64,000 nt of DNA from Pseudomonadales bacterium (GTDB taxonomy: Bacteria; Pseudomonadota; Gammaproteobacteria; Pseudomonadales; Azotimanducaceae). Location of the stretch: the NCBI GenBank assembly GCA_028283025.1, contig JAPYNO010000060.1, positions 1-64,000 of the forward strand, given 5' to 3'. How positions within the stretch are numbered: position 1 is the stretch's first letter; each line of letters opens with the position of its first letter. The position numbers and the translations under genes were made by a program. Below the pieces are notes generated by a model that was given only the letters and a program-made list of their open reading frames with translations, did no database searches and was not told the origin of the DNA. This document shows positions 51,525 to 60,403 of this stretch, in pieces.

Positions 51525-54019
51525 CTCGCCTCTCTTAGAATCGTCACTGGTGTGACTTGCATCATGCGCTTGCTGCCGAGCACGCCAAGTAGGGCGACCA
51601 GCGCAAGGCCGAGCAGCGGCGAATAGACGAAGATGAGCGGATGCCATTGATGCGGCATCTCAAAGAGATAGGTCTGCAGAGCGAACAGCGTGGCTTCGGT
51701 GGCAAGCGCGGCGGCGAGACCAGCGAACAGGCCGAGCCCTGCGAATTCGAGTAATAGGCTGCTGCGAACCAGACGGCTCGAACCGCCAAGCGTTCGCAAG
51801 AGTCCATACTCCCTCATGCGCACTTCTCGGCTCGTCGTGATGCTCGCGAGCATCACGAGCGCGGCCGAGGCAAGCACAAGCGTCACAAGCAGCTCCATCG
51901 CGGTGGAAAGCTTGTCGAGAATATCGCGAAAGCGAATAATCAATTGGTCAACTGAGAACACCGACAAGGTCGGGAAGCGCTCAAGCAGCTGGTTGATAAA
52001 CTCCGGAGCATCGGCTGGCACATGAAAGCTCGCCATGTAGGTGCTCGGTGTGCCTTCGAGCGCCGCGGGCGTCACGAGCAGGAAGAAGTTCGGCTGAAAG
52101 CTGTCCCAGTCGACTTTGCGCAAGTTCGAGATGGGCGCCGTGATTTCGTGACCCGCGAGATCGATCAGCAGTACATCGCCGATCTCAAGGCCATTCCAAC
52201 GCGCAAACTCTTCGTCGAGCGAGGCTTCAATGCGCGTTGCGTCCTGCCACCAAGCGCCCGCAACGAGTTCGTTGCCCGCTGGCAAGTGTTGACTCGCTGA
52301 GAAGTTGCGAACGCCGCCAAGGCCTCGCGGCGGCCCGCCGCGGCGCTCAGTGTCCTGCTCCTGACGCGCATCCACGCCCACCCCATTGACTTCTTTGATC
52401 GTGCCGCGTGCCATGGGGAAGACAATGCCCTGATAGCGCGCATTCTCATCAAGCATGCGCTTCACGTCGTCCACCTGCGCTTGCTTGATGTTGAGAACGA
52501 AGTGATTGGGGGCCTCGTCCGGCAGCATGTCGCGCCACTCTCGCACCACCTCGCCTTGCAGCAGCAAGAGAATGAACAGCACGCAAATAGGCATGGCAAA
52601 GACGCCGATGTGGGTCGCGTTGAGAAGCGGATGGCGCGAAAGGCTTGCAAGCGCAAGACGCAAGGCGCCACCAGCGTGCTTGCCGACTTGCCGGCCTGTT
52701 TTGAGCAAGAACACTGCGAGCAGCCCAAATACGAGAATGGTGATCAGGGTGCCAGCGAGCGCAAGGCCGGTCATCACGAGGCTCTTGGTGTACCAGATGA
52801 GCATGGCGATGAGCGTGAGGCCACCGACGGCGAGCGTCAGGCGTCTTGCGTTCGTCGTCTTGGCGAGGTCTTCGCGAATCACCGCCATCGGAGAAACGGC
52901 GCACAGCGCCATGATCGAGGGCAGGGCGAAGGCCAGCAGACACAGGATGCCGGTGAGTGCGCCGACCACGAGGGGCGTGAAGGATGGCGCAGGCAGATGC
53001 ACAGGTATGGCATCGCCAATCAGCGCGGTGAGCAGGGAATGACCACCGATGCCGAGCAGCCAGCCGAGCGCGACGGCGACAAGAGCGATCAACAAGAACT
53101 GTACGCCGTAGGCGAAATAGAGCTCGATTGGTCGGGTGCCGAGCGTCTTCAGGATGGCGACCTGCGGTGCTCGCCGCCAAGCGTAGCGGTCGGCGCAGAG
53201 CGAGATGGCAACCCCGCCGAGCGCCACTGCGAGCAAGCCGCCAAGCATGATGAAGCTCTGGGCGCGATCGATGACCTCGGCAAGGCGCTCACCTGAATCG
53301 CGCACATCGCGCCAGCGAAACCGGCCTTCGAAGTCCTCTGACAAGGCTTCGCGAAGTGCTTCGAGCTTGCCTTCATCGCCGCGCAGGAGTAGTCGATAGC
53401 TCAGTTGGCTGCCCGGTACGACCACTTGCGTGGCTTCGATGTCCGACCAGTTCATAGTCAGGCGCGGTGCGAAGTCCATGAACCCGGAGGACGGATCGGG
53501 TTCGGAGAGGATGATGCCGGTCACTTCAAGTGCCTTCAGGCCAACTTCGATGGTGTCGCCAAGTGCTAAGCCGAGCCTCGCTTTTAACAGCCGGTTAACC
53601 CAGGCTTCGCCGACCTGTGGGTGGCCTTCGCCCGATGCGAGCACGCGCAATCCCGATGCGTCGCTGATGCGCATTTCACCGCGCAGCGGATAGCCAGGGC
53701 TGACCGCCTTGACCGAGGCGAGCTGATTGTTCGACTGAAAGTAGATCATGGAGACGAAGCCGAGTAGCTGAGCCGTGTCGATATCGAGTTCATGCGCGGC
53801 ATCGATGTACTCGCGGGGCACCTCGGCGCCGCCCGAGAGCACGCGGTCAGCCGCGAGGAAACTGCTCGATTCGTTCAGGATTGCACGCCTGATCTGGTCG
53901 GAAAAAAGGCCGATGATGGTGACGGTGCCGACCGCGACGATGAGTGCGAGCGCGAGCAGGTTGAGTTCGCCCGCTTTCAAGTCGCTCGCGAAGAGTTTGG
54001 CAGCGACTCGAAGCTTCAC
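51521..54019 (-). CDS. ybbP: FtsX/YbbP-type ABC transporter permease
   Basis: 832 aa. Architecture of the ten-TM MacB/FtsX class: N-terminal TM, a large periplasmic domain (about 45-240), a TM bundle (about 255-500 with MLGGLLAVALGGVAISL), a second periplasmic domain and a C-terminal bundle with the FtsX signature (TTSREVRMREYGLLRTLGGS). GTG 54019 overlaps the ATPase stop (GTGA). The tesA/ybbA/ybbP arrangement matches the Escherichia layout. These permeases probably extract or release envelope lipids or lipoproteins; the substrate is not known. It carries a Gly/Arg-rich insertion around residues 570-585. Confidence 0.9.
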   Translation of the reverse strand: MKLRVAAKLFASDLKAGELNLLALALIVAVGTVTIIGLFSDQIRRAILNESSSFLAADRVLSGGAEVPREYIDAAHELDIDTAQLLGFVSMIYFQSNNQLASVKAVSPGYPLRGEMRISDASGLRVLASGEGHPQVGEAWVNRLLKARLGLALGDTIEVGLKALEVTGIILSEPDPSSGFMDFAPRLTMNWSDIEATQVVVPGSQLSYRLLLRGDEGKLEALREALSEDFEGRFRWRDVRDSGERLAEVIDRAQSFIMLGGLLAVALGGVAISLCADRYAWRRAPQVAILKTLGTRPIELYFAYGVQFLLIALVAVALGWLLGIGGHSLLTALIGDAIPVHLPAPSFTPLVVGALTGILCLLAFALPSIMALCAVSPMAVIREDLAKTTNARRLTLAVGGLTLIAMLIWYTKSLVMTGLALAGTLITILVFGLLAVFLLKTGRQVGKHAGGALRLALASLSRHPLLNATHIGVFAMPICVLFILLLLQGEVVREWRDMLPDEAPNHFVLNIKQAQVDDVKRMLDENARYQGIVFPMARGTIKEVNGVGVDARQEQDTERRGGPPRGLGGVRNFSASQHLPAGNELVAGAWWQDATRIEASLDEEFARWNGLEIGDVLLIDLAGHEITAPISNLRKVDWDSFQPNFFLLVTPAALEGTPSTYMASFHVPADAPEFINQLLERFPTLSVFSVDQLIIRFRDILDKLSTAMELLVTLVLASAALVMLASITTSREVRMREYGLLRTLGGSSRLVRSSLLLEFAGLGLFAGLAAALATEATLFALQTYLFEMPHQWHPLIFVYSPLLGLALVALLGVLGSKRMMQVTPVTILREAR

Positions 54020-54687
54020 GGCACGAGTTGCCCGAGTTCGAGTTCGTGGGTGTCATCGCAGCAGGCCGCGAGGCTCTTGTCATGCGTCACGAGCACCAGG
54101 GTCGAATCGAAGTCCCTGTGCAACTTGAACATCAAGTCAATGATCTTGTGGCCGGTGCGCGTGTCGAGATTGCCGGTGGGCTCATCGGCGAACAAGACTT
54201 TCGGACCCACAACAAAGGCGCGCGCGAGTGCGACGCGCTGCTGCTCACCGCCTGACAGCTTGGCCGGATAGTGGTGCATGCGCTCGCCGAGGCCAACGCG
54301 CCGAAGGCATTCGGCGGCGCGTTCTTCGGCGTCCTTATCGCCGCGCAGCTCGGCGGGCAGGATGACGTTTTCAAGTGCGCTCAGGCTTGACAGCAGTTGA
54401 AACGTTTGAAAAACAAAGCCGACGTATTCCTTGCGAAGGTTGGCGCGCCCGTCTTCATCGAGCGCCGACAAGTCAGAACCGGCGAACCACACCTTGCCGG
54501 ATGTCGCCGTGTCGAGACCTGCGAGTATGCTGAGCAGCGTCGTCTTGCCGGACCCCGACTGGCCGACGATGGCGACGCTCGAACCCTGGGCAATTTCAAG
54601 GCTTAAGTCGTCAAGTATGGTAAGTTCGCCGGTCGCCACCTGCACTTTTTTGACGATGTTCTCTGCGGCAATGAATGTATCGGTCAT
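54016..54687 (-). CDS. ybbA: ABC transporter ATP-binding protein (YbbA/LolD type)
   Basis: 223 aa. Walker A VGQSGSGKTTLL is at about 42-53. The Q-loop YVGFVFQTFQLLSSLSALENV is at about 88, the signature LSGGEQQRVALARA at about 144, Walker B VLFADEPTGNLD and switch LVTHD follow. Matches LolD/YbbA ATPases that pair with FtsX-type permeases. ATG 54687 and the tesA ATG at 54686 share bases on opposite strands (CATG), so the two genes have no space between their coding starts, and each must carry its promoter and ribosome site inside the other. Confidence 0.93.
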   Translation of the reverse strand: MTDTFIAAENIVKKVQVATGELTILDDLSLEIAQGSSVAIVGQSGSGKTTLLSILAGLDTATSGKVWFAGSDLSALDEDGRANLRKEYVGFVFQTFQLLSSLSALENVILPAELRGDKDAEERAAECLRRVGLGERMHHYPAKLSGGEQQRVALARAFVVGPKVLFADEPTGNLDTRTGHKIIDLMFKLHRDFDSTLVLVTHDKSLAACCDDTHELELGQLVP

Positions 54688-55333
54688 GGTCTACTTCAGA
54701 ACGGATCTCTTGGCTGCGTCCATCTGCGCGCTCTTGGCCCTTGCCTCGCCGTCCGTTTCTGCGGCTGGCGCCATATTGGTCTACGGCGACAGCATCGGTG
54801 CGGGCTACGGCCTGTCCGAAGAGCAAGCAGTCTGGGTGCGGCTGCTCGAAGAGCGAATCGCGGAGCAGGGGCTATCCTATCAGGTCATCAATGAGAGCGT
54901 CTCGGGAGAGACCACCACAGGTGGTCTTGCGCGCTTTGCGCTAGTCTTTGAGCGCCATCAGCCGGATATTGTCGTGCTTGAACTCGGCGGCAACGATGCC
55001 CTGCGCGGGTTTTCAGTGCATGCCATGCGCGAGAACCTGCTCGCCATGACCCGTCATGCGCAAGACGGCGGCGCGCGCGTGGTGATCGCTGGCATGAAAG
55101 TGCCGCCCAACTACGGGCCGAGATATTCAAGGGATTTTGAGAGCGTGTTCGTGGATGTCGCGCAAGCGACCGGTAGCCTGCTTGTGCCGTTTCTGCTCGA
55201 AGGCATTGCGACGGATGCATCGCTCATGCAGTCCGACGGCATTCACCCGGCAGCTAGCGCCCAGCCAATGATTATGCAGCTGGTGTGGGAGGTGCTGGCA
55301 CCGATGCTGCAAACGCAATCTCGCTCCCGTTGA
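54686..55333 (+). CDS. tesA: Periplasmic SGNH esterase/thioesterase TesA
   Basis: 215 aa. Signal peptide (LLAASICALLALASPSVSA) cleaves near residue 27. SGNH blocks: I VYGDSIGAGYGL (Ser nucleophile), II SGETTTGGL, III ELGGNDALRG, V DGIHPAASA (Asp and His). Length and motifs match TesA/arylesterase, and the divergent ybbA confirms it. ATG 54686; an in-frame ATG at 54671 would add five residues. The last 62 bp overlap the convergent trhO-like gene. Confidence 0.93.
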   Translation: MVYFRTDLLAASICALLALASPSVSAAGAILVYGDSIGAGYGLSEEQAVWVRLLEERIAEQGLSYQVINESVSGETTTGGLARFALVFERHQPDIVVLELGGNDALRGFSVHAMRENLLAMTRHAQDGGARVVIAGMKVPPNYGPRYSRDFESVFVDVAQATGSLLVPFLLEGIATDASLMQSDGIHPAASAQPMIMQLVWEVLAPMLQTQSRSR

Positions 55334-56060
55334 GACTGTAGCTGCCAGCGCCAAGCTCTTGCGTCAAGCTCACCCGCCCATCAAATACAAAGCACTCGCC
55401 GGTGAACGCTTGGCGCTCCGCTGGGATTTGGGCAAGATAGGCTAGGATGCCGCCGTCGAGCTGGTAGACCTCTGTGAAGCCTTGATTGATGAGAAGCTGC
55501 GATGCTCGCTCGCAGCGGATGCCGCCGGTGCAGCAAAGCGCAATCGAGGTCGATTTGTCGGCGTCTTTCAGCGTTCTCTCAACATAGTCTTGAAACTCTG
55601 TGAAGTTCTCGATACTGGGATTCTCAGCACCTTGAAAGGTGCCAAGTTCGATTTCGTATTGGTTGCGGACATCGATGAGCCGCGTTTCGGGCCGTTTGAT
55701 CAAGGCGTTGAAATCTTCCGGTGCGAGGTGCGTAGCGGATTTCGATGACAGGTGCGCGAACTCCACGCCGCTGGTGACGAGCTCCGCGCGCACGCGCAGC
55801 TTCAGTTTGGCGAATGGGGGCGAGGATGCGGGTGTGCGCGTGCTGCGAACGATGCCTGGCAGATTCAATGTGCGCACGCTTTGGGAAAAATATTCGAGGG
55901 CTTCCGATGCCCCGCTCAAAGACCAATTCAGCCCTTCTGGCGCGACGATGAGCGTGCCAAGCAAGTCATGGCCTTGCAAGTCCTCGGCCAACTGCTCGCA
56001 AAGGATGTTGGGGTGCGCGACCGGCGTCAGTAGATAGCCGCTATCGACCTTGATGTGCAT
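55272..56060 (-). CDS. trhO: tRNA uridine(34) hydroxylase-like rhodanese protein
   Basis: 262 aa. An N-terminal ferredoxin-like domain (LLGTLIVAPEGLNWSLSG) is followed by a rhodanese domain (RPETRLIDVRNQYEIELGTF) with the active loop CCTGGIRCERAS; the first Cys pair and the TGGIRCE motif are diagnostic of TrhO/YceA. TrhO makes 5-hydroxyuridine at tRNA position 34. It then ends VYQLDGGILAYL and ECFVFDGRVSL. ATG 56060 chosen; a TTG at 56069 would overlap the bolA region only slightly. Overlaps tesA tail-to-tail by 62 bp. Confidence 0.9.
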   Translation of the reverse strand: MHIKVDSGYLLTPVAHPNILCEQLAEDLQGHDLLGTLIVAPEGLNWSLSGASEALEYFSQSVRTLNLPGIVRSTRTPASSPPFAKLKLRVRAELVTSGVEFAHLSSKSATHLAPEDFNALIKRPETRLIDVRNQYEIELGTFQGAENPSIENFTEFQDYVERTLKDADKSTSIALCCTGGIRCERASQLLINQGFTEVYQLDGGILAYLAQIPAERQAFTGECFVFDGRVSLTQELGAGSYSLNGSEIAFAASVPAPPTPAA

Positions 56061-56072
56061 GGGGTTCAATCG

Positions 56073-56381
56073 TTAGGGTTTTCCAGCGCACGCGGGTGAT
56101 GGTCTCGCATCTGCTGAGCGCGCCTGCCACTCCTGCGGCGTGTAGGTGTGCAAAGCGAGCGCATGAACGCCCGCTGCGAGTTCGTCCGCAAGGCAGGCGT
56201 TGACAGCCCGATGTCGCTTGATCAGTGGCTGCCCTGCAAAGACATCGCTGATGAGCACGACACGAAAATGGGATTGCGCGCCTGCGCCGCCCCGGTGCCC
56301 CGCGCTTTCGTCTTGGATGTCGAGATGCGAGGGCGCAAATTCGCGCTCAAGGTGCTGCGTGATGCGTTCTTGTGTGTTCAT
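56073..56381 (-). CDS. bolA: BolA-family protein
   Basis: 102 aa. The class-II KH-like fold is read as ITQHLEREFAPSHLDIQDESAGH, SHFRVVLISDVFAGQPLIKRHRAVNACLADEL and GVHALALHTYTPQEW, including the conserved FxGxxxxxRHRxVN and HALAxxTYTPxEW. It works with monothiol glutaredoxin in iron-sulfur handling. ATG 56381 (MNTQERI) is the natural start; the frame remains open upstream to 56474 without homology. The trhO-like gene follows 12 bp after its stop. Confidence 0.92.
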   Translation of the reverse strand: MNTQERITQHLEREFAPSHLDIQDESAGHRGGAGAQSHFRVVLISDVFAGQPLIKRHRAVNACLADELAAGVHALALHTYTPQEWQARSADARPSPACAGKP

Positions 56382-56473
56382 CGGGGAATGGTACACCTTG
56401 CGCGCTGCCATGCAGTTGCAAGATGCCATATTTTTCGCGATATTATCCATTCCGTGACTGACTTCGCCGATCA

Positions 56474-57151
56474 TTGATACTGAAAAATCTTCGACACCAG
56501 CAACTTGAGAGCCACTTTCGCCGCAGGTCGCAGGATTTTGATGTCATTCCTGACAACGAATTGCGCATCGATCGGGCGCTGAGTTGGCTGCGACGCAGCG
56601 AGGATTTTGCCAAATATCCAGATGATCGCTTTATTTTCCTGTGGATCGCCTTCAACGCCGCCTACGGCATCGTCTCCGACCAGAGCCAGTCGTCCGATGC
56701 GCGCTCATCCTACACGCGATTCTTGAGCCAAGTCGTTGAACTCGACGCAAGTCAAGTCATTTACAACTTAGTGTGGACTAGTTACTCAGATGAAATCCAC
56801 GGTATGTTGAGCAATCAATTCGTGTTCCAGCCATTTTGGGACGCCCACCGGCTCGGCCTTGAACGCTCAAAATGGACGCGCAAGATGGCAGGCGCAAAAC
56901 GAAAAGCCTTAAGAGCCTTGGCCGAGCACCGCACCCTCGAGGTGCTGACTATCCTGTTCGACCGCCTCTACACATTGAGAAACCAAATGCTGCATGGCGG
57001 CGCCACCTGGAGCGGCCAAGTCAACCGCCAGCAGGTGCTGCACGGCGCGGCCATCATGTCGGACCTGGTGCCAGCGATTATCTCAGTGCTCATCGACCAT
57101 CCAGACCAAGACTGGGGGCCTGTGGCGTATCCGCATGTGGAGAAGGGCTAG
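56474..57151 (+). CDS. HEPN-like domain protein of unknown function
   Basis: 225 aa, soluble and helical. Residues 28-60 read NELRIDRALSWLRRSEDF and FIFLWIAFNAAYGIV, typical of large HEPN (Apea-like) proteins. The C-terminal helix holds LYTLRNQMLHGGATW, an R-x4-H HEPN motif that could be an RNase site. The only start is TTG 56474, with no clear ribosome site, so expression may be low or the start may lie elsewhere. It sits beside a broken PIN toxin locus, a context that hints at RNA-targeting defence functions, but no partner is identifiable. Confidence 0.7.
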   Translation: MILKNLRHQQLESHFRRRSQDFDVIPDNELRIDRALSWLRRSEDFAKYPDDRFIFLWIAFNAAYGIVSDQSQSSDARSSYTRFLSQVVELDASQVIYNLVWTSYSDEIHGMLSNQFVFQPFWDAHRLGLERSKWTRKMAGAKRKALRALAEHRTLEVLTILFDRLYTLRNQMLHGGATWSGQVNRQQVLHGAAIMSDLVPAIISVLIDHPDQDWGPVAYPHVEKG

Positions 57152-57184
57152 CGTGACGGACATGATGGCTTCGGCTTGGGTGGA

Positions 57185-57528
57185 CTATTTGATGAGTTCA
57201 TCTTGTGTGAGTTTCTTCGCCATGAATATGTCCTTGAATGCCCCTGTTCAAAGATGGGCTGTTGTAAAAGGTGCTGATAAAACCACTGTTTCACCGTCGG
57301 ATGTACCAGACTGCGATACGCTTGCTTTGTCTTTTGAACCGGGTTGCCTTGCCTCTTGGATTTGCCTGCCCACCGGTGTGCTTCGGCCTTCGCAAGATTC
57401 TGATTGTCGATGAGCTCGCGTTCGACCTGCGGGAGAACACCAATTGGTTGACCCGTCACATGCGCAATACCAGACAACAAACGGCGCGGTCCTGGGAACA
57501 TGAACAGGTTGGTATCAAGCGCGAACAT
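57185..57528 (-). pseudogene. PIN-domain toxin-like gene with a frameshift near its 3' end
   Basis: ATG 57528 starts FALDTNLFMF, the PIN first-strand motif with the catalytic Asp, then LPQVERELIDNQ with a second acidic site and about 95 residues in all up to QQPIFEQG. After a GGGG run near 57250 the frame runs on through unnatural Ser/Pro-rich sequence (stop at 57148). Adding one G restores a sensible ending (AFKDIFMAKKLTQDELIK) that stops at 57185. It therefore looks like a recently frameshifted toxin, 9 bp behind a broken antitoxin-like ORF. Confidence 0.5.
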
Positions 57529-57537
57529 GAGCGTGTA

Positions 57538-57669
57538 TCAAACCATGTCTTCTCTCTTGCTTTGTGCTTCCATCATCTCAATGAGTTCGTTCGCATAGTC
57601 CTACACATCAACAGGCGGGTCTAAATCAATGCCGTGATGGATCGCATAACGAAAATACAATAACGGCAA
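57538..57669 (-). pseudogene. Antitoxin-like small ORF with an internal stop
   Basis: A leftward frame from a TTG at 57669 or 57660 reads LLYFRYAIHHGIDLDPPVDV, hits TAG at 57601-57603, then continues DYANELIEMMEAQSKRED to TGA at 57538. The 9-bp gap to the PIN ATG is typical of antitoxin-toxin pairs. A TATAAT at 57675-57680 (minus strand) could be its -10 box. The internal stop suggests decay together with the PIN gene. The remaining gap, 57681-57803, shows no gene. Confidence 0.35.
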
Positions 57670-57803
57670 GGCGCATTATACTTTCTGCACCGGCACACAC
57701 AGCGAATTGACTCGGCAACGCTGAAGCGAGGACCCTCGCGCACGACACGCACGGCGCGAACTATTGCACAATGCGCGGCTGACCTCACGCCACGCGAGCA
57801 TCC

Positions 57804-58577
57804 ATGAATTTCCCACTTCCGCACGCCTCCAACGATCTTTCCGGCCAGACGGCGCTTGTCACAGGCACCACATCAGGGCTTGGCTGGCGATTCGCGCAGG
57901 TGCTCGCCAAGTGCGGTGCGAAGGTTGCCCTCACCGGCAGGCGTGCGGAGCGCCTCGATGCCTTGGCCGCGGAGATTCGCGAACAGGGCGGCGCCGCGCT
58001 GCCGCTCACGCTTGACGTCAACGACGATGCCAATCTCATGGCGGTGGTGGAGGAAACCGAACAGACGTTCGGCCCGCTCACAATCCTCGTCAACAACGCA
58101 GGCATTCCCGATGCGCAGCACGCGACGCGCATGTCCACCGAGCTGATCGACTTGGTGCTTGGTACTAACCTGCGCGCACCCTACATCCTGTCCTGCGAGA
58201 TCGCACGGCGACTGATGGCGGCGAAGCTGCCCGGGCGCATGGTCAACATCGCAAGCGTCGGCGCCTTTAGTTACGATGGCAACGGCGCTGCGCTCTATTC
58301 AATCACCAAGGCTGCGATTGTGCGCATGACGCAAGCCTTGTCGGTCGAATGGTCGCGCTTTCATGTCAATGTCAACTGTATTGCGCCGGGCGCCTTCGAG
58401 TCGGAAATGATGGATGGCATGCAAGCGCGCGTCGGGGAGTTCGCGCCCCACATGCCGCGCCGTCGCATCGGCCATCCGGCGCAGCTCGACTCGACCCTGC
58501 TCTACCTCGTCTCGCCCGCATCCGAAGCCGTGACCGGCGCGGTCATTCGAGTCGATGATGGGCAAGGCATGAAATAG
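57804..58577 (+). CDS. Short-chain dehydrogenase/reductase
   Basis: 257 aa Rossmann enzyme. Cofactor motif TGTTSGLGWRFA is at about 20-31. The NNAG motif is at about 98, active Ser in NIASVGAFS at about 149, and Y-x3-K in LYSITKAAI at about 164. The late motif NCIAPGAFESEM is classical. TGRRAER after strand 2 with Arg suggests NADP(H) preference. The substrate is unknown. It ends 41 bp before the ABC exporter gene on the same strand. Confidence 0.9.
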   Translation: MNFPLPHASNDLSGQTALVTGTTSGLGWRFAQVLAKCGAKVALTGRRAERLDALAAEIREQGGAALPLTLDVNDDANLMAVVEETEQTFGPLTILVNNAGIPDAQHATRMSTELIDLVLGTNLRAPYILSCEIARRLMAAKLPGRMVNIASVGAFSYDGNGAALYSITKAAIVRMTQALSVEWSRFHVNVNCIAPGAFESEMMDGMQARVGEFAPHMPRRRIGHPAQLDSTLLYLVSPASEAVTGAVIRVDDGQGMK

Positions 58578-58618
58578 CCCTGCCGCGTTGCTTGGCGCAC
58601 GCATAGGGTTTTCTTGAC

Positions 58619-60403
58619 ATGGCGGAAATAGATGAATCGATGCAGCGCGAGGTGAGCCGCAAGGTCTCCATTCTCGGCTCGGTGCTCCCCTTCCTCGCCC
58701 CTTACAAGCAGCAGATCGCCGGTGCGTTTGTCGCCCTCGTGGTGACATCGCTGGTGACGCTCATGTTCGGCCAAGGTCTGCGGCTGCTTGTTGACCAGGG
58801 ATTTTCTCAAGACTCGACCGAACTGCTCGGCGAAGCCATTTTGGTGTTCGTCGCGCTGACCTTCGTATTGTCGATTGGCACGTTCGTGCGCTTCTATCTC
58901 GTCACCTCTGTTGGCGAGCGGGCGGCGGCCGATATTCGCAATCAGGTATTCGCGCATGTCGTGCGCCTGCACCCCGGATTCTTTGATCAGAATCTTGCCA
59001 GCGAGATCCAATCGCGCATCACCACCGACACCACGCTCGTGCAGACGGTCATCGGGTCGTCGGCGTCGCTCGCCTTGAGAAACATCTTCATTCTCATCGG
59101 CGGCGTTATTCTGATGCTGGTTTCAAGCTTCAAGCTGTCGCTGATGGTGCTCGCTGCCGCGCCCGTCGCCATTGGTTCGATATTGCTTTTCGGCAGGCGT
59201 GTTCGCGGCTTGTCGCGCGACAGCCAAACGGGTCTTGCGCGCGTCGGCACGCAAGTCAGCGAGTCGCTCGGCCATATCAAAGTGGTGCAGGCGAGCGGCC
59301 GCGAAGGGCTCGACAGCGAGCATTTTGCAGCCAAGGTCGAGGCAGCGCTCGATGTCGCCATCAAGCGCGTGCGCGTGCGCGCCTTTCTCATCGCGCTCGT
59401 CATGCTGGTGGTGTTCGGCGCCTTCGCGCTGATGCTGTGGATCGGCGGCCAGGATGTCCTGCTTGGCGAGACGAGCGCTGGCGAGTTGGCCGCATTCGTG
59501 TTCTATGCGTTCATGGTGGCGGGGTCCGTCGGGGCCATTAGCGAAGTGCTGACTGAATTGCAGCGCGCCGCTGGTGCTATGGAGCGGCTGCTTGAATTGC
59601 TCGCGAGTGCGCCCGAGATTCGCAATCCTGCATCGCCGAAGCGGCTCAACATCACCTCGGGCAGTGCGCGTATTGATGTCGAGCAGGTGCGCTTTCGGTA
59701 TGCGACCCGGCCTGAATCCGAAGTCTTGAGGGATGTCTCGTTCTCGGTGGGCGCAGGAGAACATGTGGCGATTGTCGGGCCGTCAGGCGCTGGCAAATCA
59801 ACGCTTTTCGACTTGCTGCTTCGTTTCTATGACCCGACTGCTGGCGCCATTCGGCTTGACGGTATTGACATTCGAGATCTGTCGCTGTCCGATTTGCGCG
59901 CCCGCATCGCGCTGGTGCCGCAAATGCCGGTGCTGTTCACTGGCAGTATCGCTGAGAACATCGCCTATGCCTGCCCTGATGCGAGTGAAAGCGAAGTTCG
60001 CCGCGCCGCCGATGCGGCGCATGTGAGTGCGTTCGCCGAAGACTTGCCAGACGGACTGATGACCGAAGTGGGCGAGGGCGGCGCGCTGCTCTCAGGCGGT
60101 CAGCGCCAGCGGGTGGCTGTGGCGCGCGCCATGCTCAAGCGCCCTGGCCTGCTGCTGCTTGACGAGGCGACGAGCGCGCTCGATGCGACCAGCGAATTCT
60201 ATGTGCAGCAAGCGCTTGCCAAGCTCACTGAATCCTGCACAAGCATGGTGATCGCGCACAGGCTTGCCACGGTTCGAGATGCGTCACGAATCTTATTGTT
60301 TGAATCTGGCGAGCTGCTTGATGCTGGGTCGCATACAGAACTCAGTCGTCGCAGCGAACTCTACGCACGCTTGGCGCGGCTGCAGTTTCGCGAGGCGGCT
60401 TGA
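58619..60403 (+). CDS. MsbA-like ABC exporter (fused membrane and ATPase domains)
   Basis: 594 aa. Six TM helices in the first 320 residues (ALVVTSLVTLMFGQGLRLLVDQGF, FVALTFVLSIGTFVRFYLV and others) are followed by an ATPase: Walker A VGPSGAGKSTLFDLLLRFYDP (about 385), Q-loop LVPQMPVLFTGSI, signature LLSGGQRQRVAVARAM, Walker B LLLLDEATSALD and VIAHRLATV. Homodimeric exporters of this type move lipids, lipid A or drugs. The stop region overlaps the convergent glycerophosphodiesterase gene by 43 bp. Confidence 0.92.
   Translation: MAEIDESMQREVSRKVSILGSVLPFLAPYKQQIAGAFVALVVTSLVTLMFGQGLRLLVDQGFSQDSTELLGEAILVFVALTFVLSIGTFVRFYLVTSVGERAAADIRNQVFAHVVRLHPGFFDQNLASEIQSRITTDTTLVQTVIGSSASLALRNIFILIGGVILMLVSSFKLSLMVLAAAPVAIGSILLFGRRVRGLSRDSQTGLARVGTQVSESLGHIKVVQASGREGLDSEHFAAKVEAALDVAIKRVRVRAFLIALVMLVVFGAFALMLWIGGQDVLLGETSAGELAAFVFYAFMVAGSVGAISEVLTELQRAAGAMERLLELLASAPEIRNPASPKRLNITSGSARIDVEQVRFRYATRPESEVLRDVSFSVGAGEHVAIVGPSGAGKSTLFDLLLRFYDPTAGAIRLDGIDIRDLSLSDLRARIALVPQMPVLFTGSIAENIAYACPDASESEVRRAADAAHVSAFAEDLPDGLMTEVGEGGALLSGGQRQRVAVARAMLKRPGLLLLDEATSALDATSEFYVQQALAKLTESCTSMVIAHRLATVRDASRILLFESGELLDAGSHTELSRRSELYARLARLQFREAA

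Noticed and set aside
52481..53296. Long plus-strand frame opposite the FtsX-type permease
   Set aside because: Shadow of the permease with repetitive charged composition and no family similarity.
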